Of a stretch of DNA of 64,000 nt, positions 11,801 through 21,984 are shown piece after piece. Position 1 is the first letter of the stretch. Each line of letters opens with the position of its first letter. The stretch spans positions 1,850,001-1,914,000 of the forward strand of contig JAKOGI010000006.1 in the NCBI GenBank assembly GCA_029747015.1, in the 5' to 3' direction. Origin of the DNA: Carnegiea gigantea. Its lineage: Eukaryota > Streptophyta > Magnoliopsida > Caryophyllales > Cactaceae. The position numbers were made by a program, and so were the translations under genes. The notes below the pieces were generated by a model. It was not told the origin of the DNA. It was given only the letters and a program-made list of their open reading frames with translations, and did no database searches.

Positions 11801-14800
11801 GTGACTAGTTTTGTTCCACTGAAACGGAACAAGTGAGGAGCAGTGAATCAAAGCAGAACAGAACAATTTTGTTTGAATATTCTGGTCATTGTGTTGTTTG
11901 CAGACCCATGTCGTGGACTTGTAAAAAATTTTAATATTCTCAAATAAGTATAGTATGCGGACATGTTGGCACTTGTATGCCATTTGCCTCCTGTGGTCTC
12001 AATTTTTGTTTTCCCCTAATATACTGATCTCTTTTGGCAGCTATGTAGTGGAATGGATGAGAATGCAGTTGGTACGTGTGCTGAACTTATATTTGCTCCT
12101 ATAGATGCCTCTTTTGCTGATGATGCTCCCCTTCTGCCTTCTGGATTTCGCATAATCCCACTTGATTCTGTGAAGGTAGCATTTCTGCTTCGACATTTGA
12201 GTTTTAATTAAAGATGTCATTTCCTGGGGATTGGCTTAAATTTTTGGCTCTTTGGACTTTTTGGTTAATTGATGTGGTTGAATTAAACCAGGAGGCATCG
12301 AGTCCAAACCGCACCTTGGATCTTGCTTCTGCTCTTGAAGTGGGTCCATCTGGGAATAAATCCTCCACTGATAATTCTGCTTCTGGTAGTAACACGAGAT
12401 CAGTCATGACTATTGCATTTCAATTTGCTTTTGAGAGTCATCTGCAAGAGAACGTGGCATCCATGGCTCGTCAGTATGTGCGCAGCATTATATCTTCTGT
12501 TCAAAGGGTGGCACTGGCGCTCTCTCCTCATTTAGGTTCTCAAGCTGGACTTCGGTCGCCAGTTGGAAATCCCGAAGCGCACACCTTAGCTCGATGGATT
12601 TGCCAAAGTTATAGGTATGCTACTAAATTTTTACTTCTATATACTTCTATATGTAGATATTCTAAGAATAGCACTTGACCTTCTTTGCTTTAAGGCAACT
12701 GCAGCCTGATAGCTGAGACTACATAATAAAGAAGAGATGAATGTTAGTTGAGCCCCGTGCCTCCATTCCCCTTACAAAAGACAAAAGAGAACCCCAAAAA
12801 AAAAAAAAAACAGGAGAGGAAAGAGATGAATGTGTACTGTGTATTGTTTTGATATTTCCCCCCTGGTCGGGGGAACAGGGTAATAATACCAAGCGATGCG
12901 TTTGTATTTTTTGGATCCACTAGGAACATTGTGCTGCCAAAATAGCCGGCAGTCTTGGAAGTGGGCATTATGGGTCGGTTGAGACTTGAGATAATTGGTA
13001 CTTGTATGAAGCTGTAATGATTTTTTTTCTTTTTTTTGTGGTGAGTATGAAGCCTCTATAACGTTGATTATCTATTTGTTGTGTTTGAGGCAAGAGGCTA
13101 ATAAGAATGGTATCTGGCTCTTCTCAAAAATATTGCTAGAATTTTTCCATCCCCAATTTCTTGACAAATATGGTAGGCTATGCAGGGCATTTGATAGCAT
13201 TTGTCTCACCCACTATGCTTGTTTCATAGCCCTTGGTCCAGAGTAATCGCCCTAGTGTAAATTTAAAGCTTCCATGGAACGTAGTCTGAGAGTCACTGCT
13301 TTATTTTAACGCCAACTTTGGCTAGGTTTTGATTGCATGATCAAGTTGTATTGTTATTTGTTAACACCTGAAGTCCATCCCAGAGCAATTGCAGAACAAT
13401 GCCAGTTTTCCAGAAAGCTTGAAAGGAGGAATCTACTGATGGCTTAAATATGTTGGGATGAGTGAGAATTTAGGTTGTATTTATAAAAGCTCTAACGTAG
13501 GTAACGCACCTTGTGCTAGAAGGTGCAGGTTTTTGCATCCGATGTGTCTTGATTGTGTTTGACCTTTTTTGCTGAAGTCTGATAATTCCAAATGGACTGC
13601 TTAAAATCCTCTGCTATATTGCGCATTGAAGTGATATTAAGGACAATTCTGTAAGCGTTAATGTGTGCTTCACCGTGCATGACTTAGAAACTCAGTATTT
13701 TTTTTCTGTTTAAATATAATATTTTACTTTATCTGTGACCTTCGGAGATCAGGCAAATGAGAAGGTTATTGGCAAGTATGGAATATATCACATACGCATC
13801 CAAGATGTGTTCTTGACATTATTCTGGAACTATTGGTTAGGTCATGGGTGACAAAGAAAGGGGGAGGGGAAACGGGGGGTGAATCGCCACGATTTTGTGC
13901 TTCATGAGGACGTTATGACGTTTATGAAGGTTTTTTCCATTTTCATCGCATAACTGAGCATTTTTACGGCTCTTGCTGGGCAGATGCTTCTTAGGTGTGG
14001 AGTTACTCAAATCTAGCGGCGAAGGTGGAGATGCTGTACTGAAGAGTTTGTGGCATCACTCGGATGCAATCATGTGCTGCTCCTTAAAGGTGATCTCCTT
14101 ATGATTCCACTCTTTCTTTTCCCATTGGGCCCAAATTATGCTAAATTTAGGTCATATTCGGTAAAATTAGCTATTTAGGTAGCAAATAGCGATCGAGGTA
14201 GCAGATAGCGGTTCAGGTAGCTGATAGCGTTTCTAATTAGCTGTTAACGGATAACTGTTTATATGAAAGGTTGAAATAAGTGTATTCGGTAAATTTGGCT
14301 GTTGAGTTAGCTGATTAATATAGGAGAAAGCAAATATCGACTCGATCATGTTCAGAAAGCGAAATTACCAAACTGAAGCGCTGAACCTAAACCAAGCAAC
14401 TTATTTGCTAGGTCTATAATTCAAGTGTTATAAGACTAGGATTTTGATTGGATTAAGATTTTGATTGGCTAAGGATTTTCCTAGACAATCAATTAAAAAT
14501 ATTTTTACTTAAGTCACTTTTCATAGGATTCTTCATCTGATTGGCTTCTGTGGATACCTTTTGCAGGCCTTGCCAGTTTTCACTTTCGCCAATCAAGCAG
14601 GTCTTGACATGCTTGAGACAACCTTAGTTGCTCTGCAAGACATTACACTTGAGAAGATTCTGGATGACCATGGGAGAAAGACTCTTTGCTCTGAGTTCCC
14701 ACAGATTCTTCAACAGGTCTTAATTCTATTCCCTCCCTTCGTCCCTCCTTCACACCTGGTGTTCCATGTTGATAATAATAATAATAATAAAACAGCAGTA

Positions 14801-15070
14801 CTGTTTCATCTGTCTGCAAAGCATCACCTTAATATTTTCGTTTAAAAATTCTTATTTTGATGTGTAAAAAAGTGTCGATTTCCCTAGACCTAGCTTATGA
14901 CATTTTTGGTTGTCGACCTGCAGGGATACGCGTGCCTTCAAGGTGGTATATGTCTGTCAAGCATGGGTCGTCCGGTGTCGTATGAGCGTGCAGTGGCTTG
15001 GAAAGTGCTGAATGAGGAGAACAACGCTCATTGCATCTGCTTTATGTTTATCAACTGGTCCTTTGTTTAA
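5842..15070 (+). CDS. HB15: Class III HD-ZIP transcription factor, CORONA/ATHB15 type
   Basis: Eighteen coding exons: 5842-6050, 6276-6435, 6558-6658, 6780-6870, 7736-7831, 7918-8031, 8125-8208, 8330-8485, 8571-8645, 8817-8923, 9005-9197, 10947-11132, 11247-11327, 12041-12175, 12292-12614, 13984-14089, 14567-14716 and 14924-15070. All junctions are GT-AG and the sum is 2514 nt, giving 837 residues. Domains in order are the homeodomain (about 16-79, IKVWFQNRR at 62-70), a leucine zipper (about 74-116), START (about 160-375), and a MEKHLA C-terminus ending INWSFV. The N-terminus MAMSCKDGK and YTPEQVEALERLYHECPKP match CORONA rather than REVOLUTA or PHABULOSA. Start: two adjacent ATGs (5842, 5845); the second gives the family's usual MAMSCKD. 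The family acts in the nucleus in meristem, vascular and organ-polarity control and is silenced by miR166. A MITE fragment sits in intron 16. The family assignment is firm; function in this species is inferred. Confidence 0.96.
6860..7745 (+). promoter_or_regulatory. miR165/166 target site, split by intron 4
   Basis: The site is formed only after splicing: eleven bases end exon 4 (6860-6870, CTGGAATGAAG) and ten begin exon 5 (7736-7745, CCTGGTCCGG). Against the known miR166 sequence, miRNA positions 2-19 pair perfectly, position 1 forms a G:U wobble and positions 20-21 are unpaired. It encodes MPGMKPGPD in the START domain. The usual GGGATGAAG is GGAATGAAG here, a silent Gly change that removes a G:U wobble with miR166. 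Intron 4 (6871-7735) separates the halves by 865 bases. Confidence 0.93.
9558..9578. repeat. C10G11 palindromic homopolymer pair in intron 11
   Basis: Ten C directly followed by eleven G inside the 1749-base intron 11 of the HD-ZIP III gene. It could fold into a perfect GC hairpin, or be an assembly artefact at a homopolymer. Confidence 0.85.
14150..14325 (-). mobile_element. Partial Tourist-like MITE in intron 16 of HB15
   Basis: It begins TATTCGGTAAAATTAGC and carries repeated TAGC motifs (GTAGCAGATAGCGG, TAGCTGTTAACGGATAACTG). These match one half of the fuller elements at 18483-18899, 21321-21715 and 45157-45590. The other half is absent, so it is truncated. It lies wholly within intron 16 (14090-14566). 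Confidence 0.65.
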
Positions 15071-15461
15071 TAGTGTGCGATGCTGGTACAACAACGCTAG
15101 GATTGCCGAGTAAAAATACTACTAGGACAAGTTATTGGGAGTTACTAATTATGTACGATGGTCACTTTTTGTTTCTTTGGTTTCTTGTTGTGAAATTCTG
15201 GTAAACTATCTAGGAACAGTTAATGGCTACGGCCCGAGACCTGGAACTTAAGTTCTGTTTATTTTGAGTGCCCAGCTTTTCCGCGTTTTGCACAGCTTGT
15301 TAATTGTTCATGCTCGAAATTTGTGGCGTTTGGTCAATGGTGGGTGCAATATAATGTAATGCAATGTGATCAGGGAGAGAATTAACAGAGATCGTACTGC
15401 TGATTACATTGTATTGCGGGGTTTGAATTAGCCATAATGAAAAAAATTGACCCTCCAAAAA
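15071..15461 (+). other. 3' UTR and downstream flank of HB15
   Basis: AT-rich sequence after the stop codon. No canonical AATAAA is seen; AATGAAAAAAA near 15437 and repeated AATGTAATGCAATG near 15353 are weak candidates for polyadenylation elements. No other gene. Confidence 0.4.
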
Positions 15462-15462
15462 A

Positions 15463-15720
15463 AGGGTTGTCCAGTACACAAATATTTTATGTTCATGCAG
15501 GGTCTAGGGAAAGGTCCCACCTCAAGGGGTGAAAAGGGTTGTCCAGTACACAAATATTTTATGTTCATGCAGGATCCAGGGAAAGACCCCACCTCAAGGG
15601 GTGAATTGTAAGCAGTCTAACCTGATTTTATCAGTGGTTGATTCCAAGACTCGAATCCGTGACCTTTTGGTTACAAGGGAACAACCTTATCGTTGCTACA
15701 GGGCTCGTAATTGGAGTATT
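15463..15720 (-). mobile_element. Au-like tRNA-derived SINE with duplicated 3' part
   Basis: Read on the minus strand from about 15720, it has an A-box-like segment (ACGAGCCCTGTAGCAACG), a B box (GGATTCGAGTC), then the conserved Au-SINE phrases ACAATTCACCCCTTGAGGTG and CTTTCCCTGGATCC, and an end near CAGTACTGGACAACCC-type sequence. The last about 72 bp occur twice in tandem (15464-15535 and 15536-15607), with differences such as GGTCTAGGG against GATCCAGGG. The recognition rests on recalled Au SINE consensus features. Confidence 0.75.
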
Positions 15721-15769
15721 TACATAGCATGTAGGTAATGAGCTCTCGTCTATAGGGTTGGGTTGCAAT

Positions 15770-16368
15770 TAGGGGTCGGCAACGGATTGGGTACCCATTG
15801 GGTTAAGCGGTTGGTCCGTCTAAAATAGGGCTAGTAAAGGGCCTAGTCAATAATGGACTGGACCATTAATGGGCAAGCCCATTAAGGCATATTAACGGGC
15901 CGGATTGGGCGAGCCTATCAATGACCTATTTAGTGACCCATTATTTTTTTAACCTAATTGACACATTAGTTTACATGTTCCAATCAGTTAACCTCATTAC
16001 CAACACTTTGTACATAACAATAATAATTATACACCTTTGTCTAGTGTAAGTTTGTTTCGTTTTTAAACGGGTCAAAAGTGGGCCGCCCATGGGTCGACTT
16101 GACCCGACCTGTTTATTAGCTTGATTGTGTATTTTCTAACTTTGAATTTGGACTAGTTTAATTTAGTTGGAAAATTACAAATACATTAGTTGAAAAATTA
16201 ACTAACCAAAAACACTCTTTAGGTCGTAATGGGCGGGTCATGGGCGGGCCGGGTTCATTTGACCGATAGCCTAGCCCAACCCATTAACAAATATATTAGA
16301 CCCAACCCAACCTGTTTAGTTAATGGGCTCATCCAGTCCGGCTACACCTAGTCCGTTGCCCACCCCTA
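15770..16368. mobile_element. hAT-like non-autonomous element (MITE)
   Basis: The left end TAGGGGTCGGCAACGGATTG is matched in inverted orientation by the right end (reverse complement TAGGGGTGGGCAACGGACTA), the usual form of hAT termini. Flanking 8-mers GTTGCAAT (15762-15769) and CTTACAAT (16369-16376) agree at 6 of 8 positions, fitting an aged 8-bp target duplication. The interior of about 600 bp is rich in GGGCGGGTC/ATGGGCCGG-type motifs and has no transposase frame. Confidence 0.8.
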
Positions 16369-16376
16369 CTTACAAT

Positions 16377-16896
16377 TAAAATACAGTAGATGACACATTC
16401 AGGTGATAAATGATCAATATGTTTGAAGGTGAGAGTCAGCTAGAAACTTATCGTTTGATGACAAACAATTGATGTAAAACCACCACTAATAAGTCTTTAT
16501 TAGTAAAATTCATAATCATATGTAATACAACTGAAGATTTCCAGTCGGGCTCAAAGGAAAGGCCTAAGATGACCACTCCAAGTCTCCAATGCATTACAAA
16601 GTCTTGATACAAATACATAAGACTGGTTAATAACAATTAATCGAGCTAAGCCACCTAATATGCTTGGATGAGCCACTCAAAAAACCCTCCAGAGGGAGAG
16701 TAACCGATTCATAGTAAGCTCAACCTTACAAATGAGTAGCGCAATATCAACACGAATCACCATGAAAAGATCTAGGTGTTAAAAATAATCACCTAAAAAC
16801 ACCCTAAAGTGGTTAAAACGCGGTGTTTAGTTTTCAAAAATAAAATTCGTTTACTTTCGAATATTGGTAGAAGCTCAAAATACCCCATTTAATGAA
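16377..16896. other. 3' flank of the DUF1677 gene
   Basis: No second gene. This stretch lies downstream of the minus-strand DUF1677 gene and presumably carries its 3' UTR. The weak minus-strand open frame at 16448-16636 has no recognisable motif. Confidence 0.4.
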
Positions 16897-17475
16897 TTAG
16901 TTGGTGGTTTTAAGATCACTGATTTCCTTTGTAATGGCAGGAATGCAGCTTGAGCTCCTTGTGATGCCGCCTTTCCTAGGTCCTTTGAGGTCTCTAGGGC
17001 TCATGGACTTGGCTCTGATCCTAGAGCTCTTCTTCAAGATCTCCCTCATGGCTGCGGCTTGGCAGAGCACAGGGTAAGCCCTTCCAATATTGTTGAACCT
17101 CGCACAATGGTTCATGTGAGTGTTTAGGGCTTCCTCACAATTCCCTCCATTCTTCTCCATCTCCTCTTTCACTGCCTCCGAGCATAACCCACATATCCAC
17201 TTGCCACAAAACTGCTCGCGTACACGCTTTATGTACCCTGGGGTGTACTCCTCGCTCATCCCGCAACACTCGCACTTTGCATCTTCCGCTTCTGAGATGG
17301 GTGGAAGTGCCTTTGAGTCAGCTCTCTCTCTGTCAATCTCCTTGTGTAGCTCGAAAGCTATGTCAGAGATGGTCCTCTTGAGATTGTTGTTTGAGAGTCT
17401 TGGCGGCCTTTTGGAGACATTTTTGGGGGCCATAGGGAAGGATGTGACGACCGCCTCGCTATGGGGTGGAGCCAT
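16897..17475 (-). CDS. DUF1677 family protein
   Basis: Single-exon gene of 192 residues. The DUF1677 core spans about residues 66-130: CECCGMSEEYTPGYIKRVRE (68-87), then FCGKWICGLCSEAVKEE (89-105) and a later HMNHCARFN (120-128). The spaced cysteines (68, 70, 71, 90, 95, 98, 124) suggest metal binding, which is inference. The N-terminus is basic and Ser/Pro-rich; the C-terminus is basic with an SRIRAKSMSPRD stretch and SSSC. No signal peptide or membrane segment is seen. The family is plant-specific and its biochemical role is unknown to me. It faces the HD-ZIP III gene tail to tail. The start is the first ATG of the frame, with a TATA box about 140 bases upstream. Confidence 0.9.
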   Translation of the reverse strand: MAPPHSEAVVTSFPMAPKNVSKRPPRLSNNNLKRTISDIAFELHKEIDRERADSKALPPISEAEDAKCECCGMSEEYTPGYIKRVREQFCGKWICGLCSEAVKEEMEKNGGNCEEALNTHMNHCARFNNIGRAYPVLCQAAAMREILKKSSRIRAKSMSPRDLKGPRKGGITRSSSCIPAITKEISDLKTTN

Positions 17476-17612
17476 GGCTTACCTAAGGCTAAGAGGAGCT
17501 AGTTTGGGTGCGATGATGAACTATGTATGTGTGGGAAGAATTTGGGTGTTTTCTTGGCTAGCTTTAGTAAGCAGGTTTCACTCATGAAGAAGATAAGTGA
17601 GAGTTGAGGGCT

Positions 17613-17620
17613 TATTTATA
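17613..17620 (-). promoter_or_regulatory. TATA box of the DUF1677 gene
   Basis: TATAAATA on the minus strand, about 140 bases before the start codon at 17475, a normal plant spacing that allows a leader of roughly 100 bases. Confidence 0.6.
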
Positions 17621-17639
17621 TCGGCATAATGTGTAGATC

Positions 17640-18482
17640 GAAGAGTTGGTTAAAACACATGAACTGATCATCAATGTCAACATCTAGATTTTTTTGTGCG
17701 TGCTAAGTGACCAGAAACCAAATGGCAGTTGAATGTCATTTTCATTCTAGTCTAAAGTTGAGTGTGTATCACATTTTTTGTGGAGATGATAAAGGAGCAT
17801 GCATGCATGCAACGTGAATCAAGAAATTATTTTTTCCCTTTTAAGATGGCATTTGTTTGCCTTTTTTTTTTTTAAATTAAAATTAAAATTAGTTTTTGTT
17901 TTTTTTAATCTTTTCTTCTATCTTGGAGGTTATGTTATATGTAGTCAAGAGAGGGAACAAAAAGATCTGGAGCGATGTGTTGAAGGTGATATTGTGTGTC
18001 TCGAGAAATATTCGTTCATCTATGTTCAGTTTCTTCGTTTTCCCCCCTCTTTTCTTTTCAAGTGTTTGAAGTATCAAGTTTGTCATTTATCAATCTCATA
18101 TTTAGAGATTAAATTGCATTGTTGTCACTAGGCATATAAATTAGATAAGCTACTTTATGCATTCTACGAATTTAATCATTTCTTGGACAAACATCATTTG
18201 TATACTTGGTTTGAAGTCAGAAGATAGAACTTGATACACATGCAATAGGCAATAGCTGCCACAATTGAGAAAATGCAAGTTTTTTTTCTTTTGGGAGGGG
18301 GGGCGGGGGGGTTGAGCTCTAAGGCTCAAACGAAAATGTCTTTGTTTAACTTCAAATTTGAACTTAAAAACCAATATTTCATACACTTGGTATACAGGTG
18401 GGATGATGACATATGGACATCTTAATTCTTTTTGTTTTGACCAAATTGCTATGTTAAACGACTTAAGATCACCAAATTATTA
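17640..18482. other. Intergenic, AT-rich, no gene supported
   Basis: Promoter side of the DUF1677 gene, then AT-rich DNA with a G-rich tract near 18295-18311. The open frames seen here are low-complexity Phe/Lys-rich and not convincing. Confidence 0.5.
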
Positions 18483-18899
18483 GGCCATGTTCAACAACAA
18501 CGTTTTGAGTAGCATTTAGTATTTTGACTAAGCCAATACACTAATTAGTTAATTTTTAGTGTTCGATAAACTAGTATTTTGACTGGTATATCAAGTAGCG
18601 TTTAGCATTTTAAGTAGCGTTTTTGAAAAACTATAATATTAATGCTTGACATTTAAAAGTAGCGTTTCACATATATTTTTTTTGCCAAAAATATCCTTTA
18701 AAAATTTTATTTTTGGAAATTATCTATATCATTTTATGTCAATTTATATTAATCAGCTAGCATAACAGCTAAATTTATCGAACACATTAATTTCAACCGC
18801 TAATCAAAACAGCTATCTGCTAACAGCTAAATTAGAAACTCTATCCGCTATCTAAACAGCTATCTGCTACCTGAACAGCTAATTTTGCCGAATAGGGCC
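18483..18899 (+). mobile_element. Tourist-like MITE, complete copy
   Basis: The left end GGCCATGTTCAACAAC and right end TTTTGCCGAATAGGGCC are imperfect inverted repeats, directly flanked by TTA on both sides (18480-18482 and 18900-18902). This fits a PIF/Harbinger (Tourist) 3-bp target duplication. The interior is dense in TAGCGTTT / AACAGCTATCTGC motifs and has no coding capacity. It is the reference copy for the fragments at 14150, 21321 and 45157. Confidence 0.82.
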
Positions 18900-18902
18900 T
18901 TA

Positions 18903-20320
18903 GTAGTTAGAGTTAATTACGGGTCACAAAGCTTTAGCATTTGTCGGGTACGCTGGCAGATAGAAGATGATGCTCTATTTCAATCAATCTTCCCAATGAA
19001 GGTGTCTCAAATACGTAATTTTTTAAAAATTGTAAAAAATAATGGATAAAAAAAATTTACGTAACTTATGAGTTGCGACACTCTTACACTATTCGATCAC
19101 ATCTTTTAAAAAAATTTATAACATAATAATATAATTTTTAAGCGTAAACAAGACACTTAATTTAGGCAGTTTAGATTTTTATAATTTTGCATTTTTCTTA
19201 ATTTCTCTAGGCTGTCCTTAATTTCACATTTTGCATGAGATGAAATGAAACATTCCTACCCAAAAAAAAAAAGCCCCCTAATCGGGCTAAATCACATAAT
19301 TTCCTAACTCTATGTATTCTTTTAATTTTTCTGCCTAAATTATGTCGTCTAATTTTACGAGAAATGATGCCAAAATAACAATGAAAAGTTTGCGATTGAA
19401 ACTGGGCAGCCATGAATTTGCTACCACTTTTTGTCAACTTGCTCATACAGAAGAGTAGAAGGCGACAATTGATTGATAAAAGTATATATATGTGATAACA
19501 ATTGATGATGTTAGCAATCAATTACAAAAGAAAAGTTTGGACTATTCGATTGCCTGCCAATTTGCGAAGCCACTTTTTGATTATGCGCTTTCGCATTTCA
19601 TGGTTAGTATTCGGCCATGCTTATTGTTTTTTAAAGTTATTGACATGCATGATATATATTGTTAAGCTGGCTGCATTTTACTTTGCATGACATATTGACA
19701 TTGGATGCGTGATTATCATGCCTCTATTTTGTTGCGATTATGCATAAATATTTCTAGTTGCTTGCGTTGTGTATGGTTCTATTTCACTTTAGCTGGCCAT
19801 TTTATCAACCTTTTTTTTTTCCTGGTGTAAAACCATGGTCAAAAGTATCGCTAGTAAAAACTTGAGTTGGAGTCGAATTCAAGTCGGATAAATCAAAAAA
19901 TGTCAAAATTTGGATAAGAAATTGATATTCAATACCCGATTTTTTCTAGTTGGTAAAGATAAATTCGGGTTAAAATTAGATTCAAACAATAGAAATATGA
20001 AAAATGTTGCATCCGAATTTAAAATTCGGATGAAAAATTCATGGCCATTCTCAATTTTTTCAGGTAAGATAAATTCGGATATTCGAGTCGAACAACGATA
20101 ATTTACATCCTATTTTAGCTAGACTTTTAGGATAAGTAGAAATATACAATAATAAACGAACTACATTATACTGATTGTTTTTGCTACTACCCGTTTCAGT
20201 ATAATATTCAAGGTAAGCCCTTTACTTTGTGATTTATTACTTCTTTTTAAAAGAGAAGATTTCTTGAATAACTGATAAGAATGTGCCAGAATGATAAAAA
20301 GCTGTTGGTAATTTAGTTAA
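18903..20320. other. Intergenic, no gene supported
   Basis: AT-rich sequence with an A-run at 19261-19272. Degenerate repeats of ATAAATTCGG/ATTCGGAT type (about 19880-20095) suggest an old, unclassified repeat. No frame resembles a known protein. Confidence 0.5.
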
Positions 20321-20640
20321 CGAAATAAAGGACATGGATACAAGTTATGCCTTGGAACGAAAGACAATTGTGAATCCGCTTTGTCTGTGAACAAGGAAGC
20401 TATAGGTAATGCAATTATGAATCTCATGGAGAATTCGATCCTAGCTCAGGATGAACGCTAGCAGCATGCTTAGTATATGCAAGTCAGACGGGAAGTAGTG
20501 TTTCCAGTGACGGACGGATGAATAACGCGTAAGAACCTGCTCTTGGGAGGGGAAAAACAGCTGGAAACAGCTGTTAATATCCTGTAGGCTGAGGAGCAAA
20601 AGGAATCCGCCCGAGGAGAGACTCGCGTCTGATTAGCTGC
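20321..20640 (+). pseudogene. Nuclear plastid DNA insert: rrn16 promoter and 16S 5' end
   Basis: It matches the plastid rrn16 upstream region (CATGGATACAAGTTATGCC, then CAAGGAAGCTATA) and, from about 20422, the first part of plastid 16S rRNA: CTCATGGAGAATTCGATCC, GGATGAACGCTAGCAGC, TAACGCGTAAGAACCTGC and GTAGGCTGAGGAGCAAAAGG. Homology stops abruptly at GATTAGCT (about 20640), after roughly 215 bases of the rRNA. Compared with the recalled plastid sequence, most differences are G to A or C to T, plus a 3-base loss near 20601. It is a decayed fragment, not a working rRNA gene. Confidence 0.9.
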
Positions 20641-20828
20641 ATAGAGAGTGTGTCCGGATATGGATTAAAGATAGATGTCATGATTGTCATCCAGGAAGCT
20701 TCGATCCAGCAATTGTTAGAGAGAAATTTTATGATCCAGGTGTCGTAAGAGATTCACGTGTGGGGATCTTAATACCATGCATGCATCTGCGTGCATCAAT
20801 CCATGCATCAACACTTCACGGGAAACCC

Positions 20829-20830
<2 letters not shown>

Positions 20831-20865
<35 letters not shown>
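20831..20865 (+). repeat. (AG)n microsatellite
   Basis: About 17 uninterrupted AG units. Confidence 0.95.
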
Positions 20866-20868
<3 letters not shown>

Positions 20869-21320
20869 AGCGGACATGATGAATAATTAATAAACAAGGA
20901 AATCGAATGTCATTTTCTATATCACAGATTCGTGTTGATTTGCAGGCAGAAAGTGGAGAAAAAGAGTCAAGTCTGCTCAATTGCTAATTAATTGGATTGG
21001 AGTATTAACTGCCCAACTCCTACGAAACTCATATTTCACTTGGACAATCATGGATGAATAAAGCTTATTATATATGTGGGCATGATTCAATATAGGCATC
21101 AAAATTACTCATGCAGCTAAAAAATAATACGTGCATGAATATAATGCAAGCATATTTCGGAAACTCGACAGTGATGTAGTGTTATGTGGGATTTTGGGAG
21201 GACTAGTTAGGAAAATAATTTCTCTTCTTGAAAACCTACTAAGAAACTTAGTATTTGAGAGCAGGTACATGAAGTATTATAAATTTAAATTTACATACAG
21301 AGATGGTGGGTATACTATAT

Positions 21321-21715
21321 GGCTTGTTCGGCAAAATTAGTGATTCAGGTAGCGAATAGAGCAGATAGCGTTTCTAATTTAGCTGTTAGCGGATAGCTGT
21401 TTAGATGAGCGGTTGAAATTAATATGTTCGGTAAATTTAGCTGTTATGCTAGCTGTTGTAAATTGATATAAAAGGATATAGATAATTTCCAAAGATAAAA
21501 CTTTTAAGGGATTGTTTTGGCTAAAAAATATGAAGCGCTACTTTTAAATGTCAAACGTTAATACTATTAGCTTTTCAAAAACGTTTCTTAAAACGCTCAA
21601 TGCTACTTGAAATGCTAGTCAACACGCTAGTTTACCGAACGCTAAAATTAACTAATTAGTATATTGACTTTGTCAAAATACCAAACGCTACCCAAAATGA
21701 TGTTGCCGAATATAT
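21321..21715 (-). mobile_element. Tourist-like MITE, reversed copy
   Basis: It begins GGCTTGTTCGGCAAAATTAG and ends GATGTTGCCGAATATA, in the opposite orientation to the 18483 copy. The shared internal blocks occur in reversed order, for example ACTAATTAGTATATTGAC near the right end. Its right terminus is eroded and no clear target duplication is visible. It lies about 280 bases before the V-ATPase G leader. Confidence 0.75.
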
Positions 21716-21811
21716 ATTTTCTGTGTGAACAGTACAAGATTTTGGCAAACGAACCGAAAACATGTATGGGTCGATTAAACCAAAATGAACGGCCCCTGGC
21801 GTAAGCAAATT

Positions 21812-21836
21812 TGGGCTTGGGTCAGTCTACGGCCCA
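21812..21836 (+). promoter_or_regulatory. Site II-type motifs upstream of VHA-G
   Basis: TGGGCT (21812-21817) and GGCCCA (21831-21836, TGGGCC reversed) lie about 150-170 bases before the presumed transcript start. Pairs of TGGGCC/T motifs are typical of TCP-bound, TATA-less housekeeping promoters in plants, which fits a proton-pump subunit. The motif match is direct; function is inferred. Confidence 0.45.
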
Positions 21837-21984
21837 GTTAAAGCTGTCCATTTAAACCCAACACCACACAAAATAAAAACAAAAAACTGAAAAAGGCCGG
21901 GCAAAAACACTTAAACAAAACCAACCCAAAAAAAAAAAGAAAAGGACAAAAAAAAAACCAAGGATTATTGTGTTTCATTCACTG

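Noticed and set aside
5842..15070. REVOLUTA, PHABULOSA or PHAVOLUTA identity for the HD-ZIP III gene
   Set aside because: The N-terminus MAMSCKDGK, the YENGYFRQQ segment and the CICFMFINWSFV end match CORONA/ATHB15. ATHB8 is the nearest alternative and is less close at the N-terminus.
17120..17587. 155-codon plus-strand frame opposite the DUF1677 gene
   Set aside because: It is the antisense shadow of a clear DUF1677 protein and has no family features.
20422..20640. Functional 16S rRNA gene
   Set aside because: Only about the first 215 bases are present, with many transitions and a small deletion, in nuclear context.
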